Assembly: GCA_964372215.1 (NCBI GenBank)
Contig: CAYJQC010000006.1
Coordinates: 113,848-177,847, forward strand
Direction of reading: 5' to 3'
Source of the DNA: DAIMFL01 sp964372215
Lineage (GTDB): Bacteria; Pseudomonadota; Alphaproteobacteria; Dongiales; Dongiaceae
Length of the DNA stretch: 64,000 bases
Both the position numbers and the translations under genes were made by a program. How positions within the stretch are numbered: the stretch's first letter is position 1; each line of letters begins with the position of its first letter. The notes beneath the pieces were generated by a model, which saw nothing but the letters and a program-made list of their open reading frames with translations, did no database searches and was not told where the DNA came from. Positions 36,165 to 44,557 of this stretch are shown here, one piece after another.

Positions 36165-36340
36165 CAACGGCGTTCCACCGGTCGGGGCCTAGCTGTGAGC
36201 TGTCGGGCGCCTCGGATTTCGGTGTTTGGAAGCGGATTCTCGTCGGCTGACGCGGGTGCGCGGGCAATCCGCCCAGGCGTGGCGGCCTCCGCCCGTGTTC
36301 GTGTATAAGGCGCGACCGTGTAGCGGTTCCGGAGGGGGCG

Positions 36341-38569
36341 GTGCGAGCAACAAGTCTTGGTTCTCTGAGGCCCGCGATCGCCGCGCTTGCCGTCATCGGC
36401 ACCCTCGCCGCGGGTCTCCTGGAACTCGGGGTCTGGACGAGAGGGGCCATTCTGGAGGGTCCCTTCATCGCCGACGGGGGGCACGGCTTTCGCGCCGACC
36501 TCACCCCGATTCCGCTCTTGAAAGGGGTTCTCGCGACGGACGGTGACGGTCCTTGGAACGGCTCTCGGCTGCGCCTCTCCGAGGACGGTGTCGAACTCAC
36601 CCAGGCACATACGGCACACCAGACGATACGAGATGGCGGTGGCGGGCGCTTCAGCCATTGGCACGATTCGCTCTATTTCTCGGCGTCCGACAACAGTGAT
36701 CCGAATGTCTCGGGGCACATCTACTCGGTCGTCCATTCCGTCAAGGTTCGAGACTGGGTATGGGGGGCGTTGGCGGCGTTGCTCGCCATCAGCTACTGGC
36801 TCTACAGGCGCGAGAGCGGCCCGGTCCTGGCCAAGATCTCTAACCTGGCGTCCGCGGCGCAGAGCGGTCGCCCCGCAGTGGCCATTCAGCTGCTGCTGTT
36901 CGTGCTCATCGTCGCCGCCCCGATCCTCGTGGTGATCAATCAGTTTGCGTCGGGGAGAACGACCTATCAAAGCATAGGCGGCCTTCTCCCTTGGGCCGAC
37001 TCCAACGGATGGATGTACGGGGCCCTCAGAATCCTGCTGCTCGGCCAGGGAACCGAATGGAGCGCTCGTCGTCCGCTCAATGCGGCCTTCTTCGCCAGCC
37101 TGCTGGGCGCCGGCGGTCTGGACCTGATAACTACGTTGCTGCTTCGTGCGGCTCTTCTCGGGGCCACCGTGTACTTGTTCTTTCGTGAGGTCCTGCGCGC
37201 GTTCGGCCTCCCCGCCGCCCTGCTGGCCGCCTGCATCGTCTACGGCTTCGCATACCCGTTCATCGGGATCACGCTAAGCGAAACCAATGGCGTGATCTTC
37301 GGCACTCTTGGAATCACGGTCTTGCTCCATGCGACACGGAGCAGAAGCAGCGCATGGTTTGGATTGGGGCTGCTTCTCCTGACCGTCGGCCTTCTCGTGA
37401 GATCCGGTCCCTTCTTCGTCCTTCCTGCACTTCTCGCGTGGTCAGCCTGTGCATTCTCCGAAGACAGGCGTGTCGTGTTTCGCCCCCTGGTGCTCGGGAT
37501 TTGCGGTGTCGCCGGTGCTTGGCTCGTCTCGAAGGGGGTCGCATATCTCTACATGCCGCCCGGGATTCTCAACAACGCTAACTTTTCCTATGTCATCTAT
37601 GGCTTGGCCAAGGGCGGCGAGTCCTGGCAAAGCTTCTTCAATGACGTGCAGGCCGCCGATCCGCAGTTCTTTGCCGGCCGAACGGAGAGCGATCTGGCAA
37701 AGGAGGCCTACGCGCGGGCACTGGATTTCATCATCGCCGACCCGCGGCCACTTCTGCGAGGAATGCTCGAGTTCACCCTTAGATACATTGGAAGCCTCGG
37801 TGCCTATGCACCGCCGCTGTTGCGATGGCCGCTCCTGATCATCGCGGCCGCCGGGCTTGTGGCGGCCCTCTTGGGTCGTGGGGCGCCCGAACGGAGATTT
37901 CTGCTGGTGGGTTTCATCGGCATGGCTGCTTCGGCGAGTGTCATATATTGGTCATCCGATGCCTACCGAAACTTCGCTCCGACCATTGCCTTCGACGCTC
38001 TGATCGTCGCTCTCGGAGCGCGCAGCTTGACGGAAATCTTGCGCGGCAATGTTATCAAGCGAGCGGCAGCGACCGCCGCGTCCAAGGCTTCCGGGTCCCC
38101 AAGCGCGATCGCGGCCGGTCTGCTTGGAGTCTCTCTTGTGGCGATCGCCGTCGTGGCCCCCGCGGCATTTCGAGCCAAAGCCGAACCTGTGGCCGACGCA
38201 ACGACCGAAAGTTGCCCGGAAGATACGCGGCAGCTGATGGTGCAGCTCGGGCGGGGATCCGTATACATCCGGCTGACCGACCAAATCGACGCGTTCGCAC
38301 CCGAGGTCTCGTACGAGAAGTTCCGGCGCGATCCAGACTTTGCCAATGTCGAGATCGCCGATTTCCTCAGAGGTCTCGAAGCGGGGGACCTGCTGATCTA
38401 CACCATCGAGCCCGACGGCGGTAACCAAGAGTACCGGTGGCTGCGCGCGCCGGCTCGCCTTGGACTTGTCGACAGCGAGCGCTACCGGCTTTGCGCAAGA
38501 TTGAGTTCTCCAGATGCGGGGTACCTCTATGACGTGGTTGCGGCGCATGCCATCGAAGAAGGGCAGTAG
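36341..38569 (+). CDS. large GT-C-like polytopic membrane protein with a periplasmic beta-type module
   Basis: The 742-residue protein starts at GTG 36341. After one membrane helix it has an extracytoplasmic section (about residues 40-130) with NGSRLRLSEDGVELTQAHT and GGGRFSHWHDSLYFSASDNS, a module I have met in other membrane proteins of polysaccharide loci. About ten hydrophobic segments follow (about 140-620), then a soluble C-terminal part. The overall plan suits a GT-C glycosyltransferase, polymerase or ligase acting at the periplasmic face. No clear catalytic acidic motif can be pointed out, so the exact role is open. Confidence 0.65.
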   Translation: MRATSLGSLRPAIAALAVIGTLAAGLLELGVWTRGAILEGPFIADGGHGFRADLTPIPLLKGVLATDGDGPWNGSRLRLSEDGVELTQAHTAHQTIRDGGGGRFSHWHDSLYFSASDNSDPNVSGHIYSVVHSVKVRDWVWGALAALLAISYWLYRRESGPVLAKISNLASAAQSGRPAVAIQLLLFVLIVAAPILVVINQFASGRTTYQSIGGLLPWADSNGWMYGALRILLLGQGTEWSARRPLNAAFFASLLGAGGLDLITTLLLRAALLGATVYLFFREVLRAFGLPAALLAACIVYGFAYPFIGITLSETNGVIFGTLGITVLLHATRSRSSAWFGLGLLLLTVGLLVRSGPFFVLPALLAWSACAFSEDRRVVFRPLVLGICGVAGAWLVSKGVAYLYMPPGILNNANFSYVIYGLAKGGESWQSFFNDVQAADPQFFAGRTESDLAKEAYARALDFIIADPRPLLRGMLEFTLRYIGSLGAYAPPLLRWPLLIIAAAGLVAALLGRGAPERRFLLVGFIGMAASASVIYWSSDAYRNFAPTIAFDALIVALGARSLTEILRGNVIKRAAATAASKASGSPSAIAAGLLGVSLVAIAVVAPAAFRAKAEPVADATTESCPEDTRQLMVQLGRGSVYIRLTDQIDAFAPEVSYEKFRRDPDFANVEIADFLRGLEAGDLLIYTIEPDGGNQEYRWLRAPARLGLVDSERYRLCARLSSPDAGYLYDVVAAHAIEEGQ

Positions 38570-38771
38570 TGGCGCCATCCTCCCTCGGGGCCTCCAGCCG
38601 CCGCTGCGCCATCAATTCCAGCTTCCGAGCCTGCAATCTGCGCCCTGCCTTCGATCACTTCGCCGCGCCCATCGCTGGGGGGCTGCTTCGTGGCGAGTGG
38701 CGACCCAACTTGAAAGGCTGTATGACCTCACCCTAGACGGCTGATGACGGCGACGGGGAGAGTGTACCGGG

Positions 38772-39878
38772 ATGGGCCTGCTTCGCCTGCTTCTTGCCTT
38801 TTCGGTGGTTCTTGCACATAGCCATAGCTTCTATGGATTCTTTGGTATGGGCGGTTCGTCAGTGCCGGCTTTCTTTATAATCTCCGGCTTCTACATGAGC
38901 CTGATTCTGACGACCAAGTACAAAGGCCGCGACCGCATCTGGCTGTTTTATACGAACCGCGCCCTGAGACTCTATCCGATGTACTGGGCACTGCTCCTGG
39001 TGTGTGTCGCCCTCGCATTCCTGCGATTTGATTCGTGGCCCCTGGCGCAGATCATCGCGGCTGCCAAGAATCCGCTCCTCCTGGCGATCGATGGAACCAC
39101 GCCAAGCTGGTGGGCTGCGATCCCGAACCTGGCATTCGTCGGCGCAGATGTGCTGCGTGTCTTCATGGTGGATCTGCAGGCGATGGCGCTCGAGCCATGG
39201 CTCAGGGGTGTCGCCGAAGATGCTGCACATCGTGGTGCCTACCAGTATTTGATTGCTCCCCCCATCTGGTCCCTGGGTGTGGAGGTCATCTTCTATGTTC
39301 TGGCGCCCTTAATCGCCGCGCTTTCCGTCCGGAACTTGCTCGGGGTCCTTCTCGGCTTCTGCGCGCTTCACTGGGCGGTCTATTACTGGACCCTGGCGGA
39401 TCAGCTCGCCTGGTATCACCTTCTAACGCCTTACAACGCGTGCTACTTCGTCACCGGAATGGTCGCTCACCGGGTTTGGCCGCGCTTCGAGCGCCTTCTG
39501 AGCAATGTGACGCAGCGCGTCCTGATTTCCGTGCCGTTCATTTTGTGGGCATGCTGGCAGATCATTCCTTCATCGATCTGGACCAGCTGGCTCGTCTGGT
39601 TGTTGTTCGCGAGTGCCTTGCCGTGCCTGTTCCAGGCCACGAAACATTCCCGGCTGGATGCTGCTCTTAGTACGTATTCCTATCCCGTCTATCTCTGCCA
39701 TATCCTGTTCGCATGGCCGATGACCAATCTCGGAAACTGGGCTGGGATCGCGGCCTTCATCCTTTCGGTCGGAGTTTCATGGGTGCTCATCAGGCTGGTC
39801 GACGCGCCGGTAGAGGCGTGGCGGCAACGTCGAGCGCTGCAACACAGCGACCCGCTTTCTGCTACGCTAGCTTCATGA
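38772..39878 (+). CDS. acyltransferase family 3 (OafA-like) membrane protein
   Basis: The 368-residue protein begins MGLLRLLLAFSVVLAHSHSF, where the early His is the conserved catalytic-site His of acyltransferase-3 proteins. It continues with FFIISGFYMSLIL and NRALRLYPMYW, both family motifs. About ten hydrophobic segments are present. The family O-acylates sugars of O-antigen or exopolysaccharide at the membrane. A GGGGAG site precedes ATG 38772. The 202-nt gap to the gene upstream holds nothing recognisable. Most related proteins keep an extra N-terminal Arg-x10-His pair; here the start may have lost a few residues. Confidence 0.88.
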   Translation: MGLLRLLLAFSVVLAHSHSFYGFFGMGGSSVPAFFIISGFYMSLILTTKYKGRDRIWLFYTNRALRLYPMYWALLLVCVALAFLRFDSWPLAQIIAAAKNPLLLAIDGTTPSWWAAIPNLAFVGADVLRVFMVDLQAMALEPWLRGVAEDAAHRGAYQYLIAPPIWSLGVEVIFYVLAPLIAALSVRNLLGVLLGFCALHWAVYYWTLADQLAWYHLLTPYNACYFVTGMVAHRVWPRFERLLSNVTQRVLISVPFILWACWQIIPSSIWTSWLVWLLFASALPCLFQATKHSRLDAALSTYSYPVYLCHILFAWPMTNLGNWAGIAAFILSVGVSWVLIRLVDAPVEAWRQRRALQHSDPLSATLAS

Positions 39879-40028
39879 CGTCATGGTGTTCACAGCGAAA
39901 ATGTTGCTCAGCTGCGTGAGTTCGGGACAGGCATCAAGATGCTGACAGGCAGCAGCGGCAATTGGCCGCCTCGTTCGACGTGAAGATCAACCGGACTTCG
40001 TGGCCAGGCGACTCTCACACGCACGAGG

Positions 40029-41021
40029 ATGGGATTGAACCAAGCTGAGAGTAGGGGCCTTGACGGTGAGTCGCCGGCGACTGCGCCCATCGGGGGCAGG
40101 ACAGGTCGGCCCCGCCGTCTGGCGTTCTGGCTCAAGCTGCTGCTGACTCTTGCAATACTTGGAATGATCTTCATGAATGTCGACTGGGCCGGCGGGCGCG
40201 AGCGCTTGGCCAGGGCAAACATGTGGTTTCTCCTCGCGGCATTTGCGACCCTCACATTGAGCATCCTGCTTGCTGCGCTACGATGGTCCGTCATCGCCCG
40301 ACTGCACGGCGTGGCGCTTCAGCCGGGCAACGCCGTGAGACTGACTTTTGCAGCGCAGTTCATTGGCCAGGTGTTGCCGTCGACGCTGGGCACGGATGCC
40401 GTCAGATCGTGGCTTGCCGCCCGGCTAGGTTTCCCGGTGTTCGCCGTTGTGGCGAGCGTCGTCGTGGATCGAATGTGCGGCCTCGTCGGATTGGCGCTGT
40501 TGATCCTGATCGGGCTGCCCCGGCTTCTCGCTTTGTCGGGTGTGGGGGGCGACATGGCCGTCGCCCTGGCCGCTTCGGTGGTGGCGGCCGCGGCTGGCAT
40601 GGTGGCCTTGTTTCTGCTGCTGGGCCGGGTCCGCGTCCGCGGTGTCGCGGGAAGAGTTTGCGACGTGCTCGGGCGATCTGCCCGGACGATTGCCTCGATC
40701 AAGGGGATGTGGAGCGTTGCCTCCTCCGTCGTGATTCATGCATTTGTCGTTGTTTCGGTCGTGCTCATTGCGCGGAGCGTGGGCTTGCCACTTGGCTTGA
40801 TCGACGGAATCGCGACGGTGCCAGCCGCGATGCTCGTCGCGGTCATTCCGATCACCATCAACGGCTGGGGCCTGCGCGAGGGCGCTATGATCACGGCGCT
40901 GGGCCTGGTCGGCATCTCACCTGCGGAAGCGCTGGTCGTCTCCGTCCTGTTCGGTGCGGCTCTGCTCCTTGCAGCGCTGCCCGGGGCGGCCGCCTGGCTG
41001 GCGGTCAAAGGAGCCGCCTGA
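40029..41021 (+). CDS. flippase-like protein of the LPG synthase membrane-domain family (UPF0104/YbhN)
   Basis: The 330-residue protein has about eight hydrophobic segments with the family landmarks: ILLAALRWSVIAR, NAVRLTFAAQFIGQVLPSTLGTDAVRSWLA (across residues about 100-130) and VVVDRMCGLVGLALL. The later IPITINGWGLREGAMI is also typical. It lacks the soluble aminoacyl-transferase domain of MprF. Such proteins are proposed to move lipid-linked intermediates, but the activity is rarely demonstrated. Here it may serve the rightward polysaccharide arm. Confidence 0.85.
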   Translation: MGLNQAESRGLDGESPATAPIGGRTGRPRRLAFWLKLLLTLAILGMIFMNVDWAGGRERLARANMWFLLAAFATLTLSILLAALRWSVIARLHGVALQPGNAVRLTFAAQFIGQVLPSTLGTDAVRSWLAARLGFPVFAVVASVVVDRMCGLVGLALLILIGLPRLLALSGVGGDMAVALAASVVAAAAGMVALFLLLGRVRVRGVAGRVCDVLGRSARTIASIKGMWSVASSVVIHAFVVVSVVLIARSVGLPLGLIDGIATVPAAMLVAVIPITINGWGLREGAMITALGLVGISPAEALVVSVLFGAALLLAALPGAAAWLAVKGAA

Positions 41022-41087
41022 AGCCATGGCAAGAGACCGATCCTTGCCCGCGCGACGCAGCCGCGCTCGCTCGGCGCACACGTTCTC

Positions 41088-41843
41088 ATGAGGACGCCAA
41101 GCATCACTGTCGACCCGAGGCTGGCTGAGCATCGCGATGCCTGGAACAGGAAGGCGTCACTGCGGGCTGTCTACGGCGACTTTCACCGGCGCTTGCTGGA
41201 CGCCTGCCCGCGGGGGCGGCTGCTGGAGATCGGCTCCGGCTCGGGACATCTCAAGGAGCTGGCGCCGGATGTCGTCTTGATAGACATCCTGCCGTCGCCG
41301 TGGGTGGATGCAGTTGCCGACGCGCATTGTCTGCCATTTGCCGATGCCAGCTTTTCCGGCGTCGTCATGATTGATGTCCTGCATCACCTGGAAAGACCGG
41401 CGGAGTTCTTGGCCGAGGTTGCCCGGGTGCTGCGGCCAGGCGGCCGGCTGGCGATGATCGAGCCAGCGATCACGCCGCTGTCGTGGCCCTTCTACCACTT
41501 CGTACACGAGGAGCCGGTGGACCTCTCCATCGATCCCTTCGACCTGACCGAGCGAGTCCAGGGCCGCGATCCCTTCGACGCCAATCAGGCGATCCCCACT
41601 CTCCTGTTTTGCCGCGCCCGCGGGCGGGAGAGATTGGCCCGGCTGTTCCCTGGGCTCAGGATACTGGTCCGCGAATGGTTGAGCCTGTTCGCCTATCCCC
41701 TCACCGGCGGCTTCAAGCCGTGGAGCTTGATTCCCGCGCGCGCCGTTGCGCCGGCGCTGCGGCTCGAAAAGGTGCTTTCGCCCGTACTGGGGCGGGTGAT
41801 GGCGTTTCGAGTGTTCGTCGTTCTAGAACGGGGCGGCGGGTAG
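41088..41843 (+). CDS. class I SAM-dependent methyltransferase
   Basis: The 251-residue protein has a short motif I LLEIGSGSGHLKELAPDVVL, then DAHCLPFADASFSGVVMIDV (motif II/III), with LHHLERPAEFLAEVARVLRP and GGRLAMIEPAITPLS after it. The section FYHFVHEEPVDLSIDPFDL is an insertion often seen in methyltransferases that act on polyprenol- or sugar-linked substrates. It is 66 nt after the flippase-like gene and oriented with the rightward arm. Confidence 0.85.
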   Translation: MRTPSITVDPRLAEHRDAWNRKASLRAVYGDFHRRLLDACPRGRLLEIGSGSGHLKELAPDVVLIDILPSPWVDAVADAHCLPFADASFSGVVMIDVLHHLERPAEFLAEVARVLRPGGRLAMIEPAITPLSWPFYHFVHEEPVDLSIDPFDLTERVQGRDPFDANQAIPTLLFCRARGRERLARLFPGLRILVREWLSLFAYPLTGGFKPWSLIPARAVAPALRLEKVLSPVLGRVMAFRVFVVLERGGG

Positions 41844-41986
41844 TCGATCGGCCAGCGACGGTCGAACCGGGGCCGGGAAAGGCGTAGGAATCTGTTTCGC
41901 CTGGACTCTAGATCCTGCGCTAAGTGTAGATTGGATGACCCGCTCACGCTCGGGGACGAGACCTGCCTGAACCTCCCGGGATTCGC

Positions 41987-42832
41987 ATGCTGACGACGCG
42001 CCAAAAAATTTCCCTCGCCCGGATCGCGCGGGCGCCGGTAATCGCGATGCGCAGGCTGCTCGGGCGTGGCCCGGAAGTGCTGGTCACCCGCCGGGGCATC
42101 CGCTGGCAGCTCGATCTGCGCGAAGGTATCGACTTCTCAATCTTCGTGATGGGTGGGTTCGAGCTGCGGACGATCGCCGCCTATGCGGCCGTCCTGAAGC
42201 CAGGGTCCGTGGCCCTCGACATCGGCGCCAATATCGGCGCCCATGCGCTGCCGCTGGCGAACATGGTCGGTCCGACAGGCCGCGTCCTGGCGTTCGAGCC
42301 GACCGCCTTCGCCTTCTCGAAGCTGCAGCGCAATCTCGCCCTCAATCCGCAGCTGCAGTCCCGGGTTCGCAGCTTCCAGATGATGCTGGTGGCGAGCGAC
42401 GTTGAAGCGCTTCCTGAAGCGCTCTACTCGAGCTGGCCTCTCGAACCGTCTGGGGATGTGCATCCGAAGCTCCGGGGGCGGCTGATGTCCACGGAAGGCG
42501 CGCAGGCGGCAAGCCTCGACCGTGTCCTGGAGCAGGAAGCTGTGGAACGGGTCGACTTCGTCAAGCTCGACGTCGACGGCTATGAATGCGAGGTGCTTCG
42601 CGGGGCCTCCCTCACTCTAAAGCAACGGCGCCCGACCCTGATCATGGAAGTTGCGCCGTATGTCCTGGCCGAGCACGGCGCAAGCCTCGACGAGCTTCTC
42701 GGGCTTCTGCGATCCGCGGGCTACGGCACTTATGATCTCGGCAGCGGACGGCCGCTGTGGATGGATGCCGCCGCGCTGCGCGGCCGCATAACCGACGGAG
42801 CCGGGTTCAATGTCGTCGCCAGGCCGGAATGA
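41987..42832 (+). CDS. FkbM-family SAM-dependent methyltransferase
   Basis: The 281-residue protein fits the FkbM family of O-methyltransferases. LRTIAAYAAVLKPGSVALDI leads into GANIGAHALPLANMVGPTG (motif I), then VLAFEPTAFAFSKLQRNLAL, and the family's DFVKLDVDGYECEVLRGA motif near residue 190, followed by RRPTLIMEVAPY. FkbM enzymes in sugar clusters methylate glycan hydroxyls. A 143-nt spacer without recognisable features separates it from the preceding gene. Confidence 0.9.
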   Translation: MLTTRQKISLARIARAPVIAMRRLLGRGPEVLVTRRGIRWQLDLREGIDFSIFVMGGFELRTIAAYAAVLKPGSVALDIGANIGAHALPLANMVGPTGRVLAFEPTAFAFSKLQRNLALNPQLQSRVRSFQMMLVASDVEALPEALYSSWPLEPSGDVHPKLRGRLMSTEGAQAASLDRVLEQEAVERVDFVKLDVDGYECEVLRGASLTLKQRRPTLIMEVAPYVLAEHGASLDELLGLLRSAGYGTYDLGSGRPLWMDAAALRGRITDGAGFNVVARPE

Positions 42833-42926
42833 CACACGGGCGGAGATCATATGAATGCCGGGCGCGCCCAGGCTGCTTCTATGATTGCTGTCTGCGGGCC
42901 TCTTCCCTGGCTCTTCCGGTAGATCG

Positions 42927-44408
42927 ATGACGAAACCGCCCTACGATCTCGCCACCTTGCGCTCTTCTCCCGCCGCGCCGTCGCCCCGGCGTGCGGCCAT
43001 TGCAGGCTTTTTCGATCGCGTTGCCCCGGAGCGCCATCGTTGGCTGGCAGCAAATACCTATTACTACCAGCAGGATCTGGCTTACATGCAGTTCCTGATA
43101 TCCGGTGGCCTCGACGTTCTCGAGATCGGCTGCGGGACAGGGCAGTTGCTCGCCGGTCTCCGGCCTGCGCGCGGCGTCGGGATCGACATCAGCGGGAAGA
43201 TGATCGAGGAGGCGCGCAGGCGGCACCCCGATCTCGAATTCCTCCATGGCGACGTGGAGATGGCGGGCGTGCTGGCTTCCATCACCGGCACCTTTGATGT
43301 CGTTGTGCTGTCGGACACCATCGGCTACCTGGACGACATCCAAGGCGTGTTTCGCGCCCTGGCGCCGCTGTTGCGTCCGGATAGCCGCGTCGTCATCGCC
43401 TACTATTCCCGCCTGTGGGAACCCGTCCTCCGATTGGCGAGCAGACTCGGTCTTCGCATGCCGAGCCTGGAGCTCAACTGGCTGTCGACCCGGGACATCA
43501 TGAGCCTGATGGCGCTTGGCGATCTCGAGCCGATCCGGCAGGAGGCGCGGCAACTCGTTCCGCGTCGGATGTTCGGCCTCGGCACGCTGATCAATCGCTA
43601 CCTTGCACCGCTGCCACTCCTGCGTCTGTTGTGCTTGCGTAGCTACGTGGTGGCGCGGCCCGCTCGCCAAGCGGTTTTGCCTGAAAGTCTGCCTTCTGTC
43701 AGCATTCTGGTTCCCTGCCGGAACGAGCGCGGCAACATCGAAGCGGCGATTGTCCGGACTCCCGATTTCGCGCCCGAGCTTGAGATCGTCTTCATCGAGG
43801 GGAACAGCCAGGACGGGACATTCGAGGAATGCCTGCGCGTTCGCGATGATCATCCTGACCGGCGGATCGTCGTCCTCAAGCAGGACGGCAAGGGCAAGGG
43901 AGACGCGATGCGCAAGGGCTATGCCCACGCCTCCGGCGAGATCCTGATCATTCTCGACGCCGACCTGACCGTTCCGCCCGAGACAATGCCGAAATTCTAC
44001 GAAATCCTGGCCAGCGGCCGCGGAGAGTTCGTGAACGGGACGCGTCTCATCTATCCGTCGGAAGACCAGGCGATGCGATTCCTGAATGCCATCGCGAATC
44101 GTGGCTTCGCCCGGATCTTCTCCTATCTCCTCAATCAGAAACTGACGGATACGCTTTGCGGCACCAAGGCGTTCTGGGCGAAGGACTATCGGCGTATCGC
44201 CGCGGGCCGAAGCTATTTCGGTGACTTCGATCCGTTCGGTGACTTCGATCTGATCCTCGGTGCGGCGAAGCTGAACCTGAAGATCGTGGAACTGCCGATC
44301 CGCTATGGCGCCCGGGCCTATGGGGAGCCGCAGATTTCCCGATTTCGCGACGGCTGGCTTCTGTTGCGCATGTCCGTGTTCGCATGGCGGAAACTGAAGG
44401 CATGGTAG
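42927..44408 (+). CDS. bifunctional protein: SAM methyltransferase domain fused to a GT2 glycosyltransferase domain
   Basis: ATG 42927 is the probable start; an in-frame TTG lies 42 nt earlier. The 493-residue protein has an N-terminal methyltransferase (about 25-215) with DVLEIGCGTGQLLAGLRPAR, DISGKMIEEARRRHPD and VVVLSDTIGYLDD. A C-terminal GT-A/GT2 domain (about 255-480) follows with SVSILVPCRNERGNIEAAI and the ILDADLTVPPE metal motif. The GT2 part resembles polyprenyl-phosphate sugar synthases (GNARLIYPSEDQAMR-type NGTRLIYP motif and DTLCGTKAFW). The fusion suggests that methylation and transfer act on the same or consecutive intermediates. Confidence 0.87.
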   Translation: MTKPPYDLATLRSSPAAPSPRRAAIAGFFDRVAPERHRWLAANTYYYQQDLAYMQFLISGGLDVLEIGCGTGQLLAGLRPARGVGIDISGKMIEEARRRHPDLEFLHGDVEMAGVLASITGTFDVVVLSDTIGYLDDIQGVFRALAPLLRPDSRVVIAYYSRLWEPVLRLASRLGLRMPSLELNWLSTRDIMSLMALGDLEPIRQEARQLVPRRMFGLGTLINRYLAPLPLLRLLCLRSYVVARPARQAVLPESLPSVSILVPCRNERGNIEAAIVRTPDFAPELEIVFIEGNSQDGTFEECLRVRDDHPDRRIVVLKQDGKGKGDAMRKGYAHASGEILIILDADLTVPPETMPKFYEILASGRGEFVNGTRLIYPSEDQAMRFLNAIANRGFARIFSYLLNQKLTDTLCGTKAFWAKDYRRIAAGRSYFGDFDPFGDFDLILGAAKLNLKIVELPIRYGARAYGEPQISRFRDGWLLLRMSVFAWRKLKAW

Positions 44409-44557
44409 GTTGTCGCCGCGCGCCAGCGCGGGCCGGGCGATCTAGGGACCGAGGTGAATTGAGCCCACGGAGGCGGGCGTACCACCCGAACATATGATGG
44501 CGTGAAGCAGGCCGACGGGTTCCGTTGACGGGGGCCCGAGCCGCCCGCTTCGGACAC

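Larger units (their letters stand above)
35763..36340. other. 578-nt divergent intergenic control region
   Basis: No convincing coding frame lies here; the open frames have no family character. It separates the leftward wzm unit from the rightward GT-C unit. For the rightward gene a TATAAG at 36304-36309 and GGAGGGGG at 36331-36338 precede the GTG 36341, though no good -35 is seen. For the leftward unit a TTGACG (minus strand, 36162-36167) could be a -35 but its -10 is weak. The dyad and ops-like element inside this region are listed separately. Confidence 0.6.

Noticed and set aside
35851..36192. Open frames in the divergent control region
   Set aside because: No ribosome site, no fold-like pattern, and they overlap on both strands; the region is better read as regulatory DNA.
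10813..44408. Exosortase or PEP-CTERM proteins expected with AsnB/FemAB/deacetylase genes
   Set aside because: No multi-pass protein with exosortase Cys/Arg/His pattern and no PEP C-terminus was seen.
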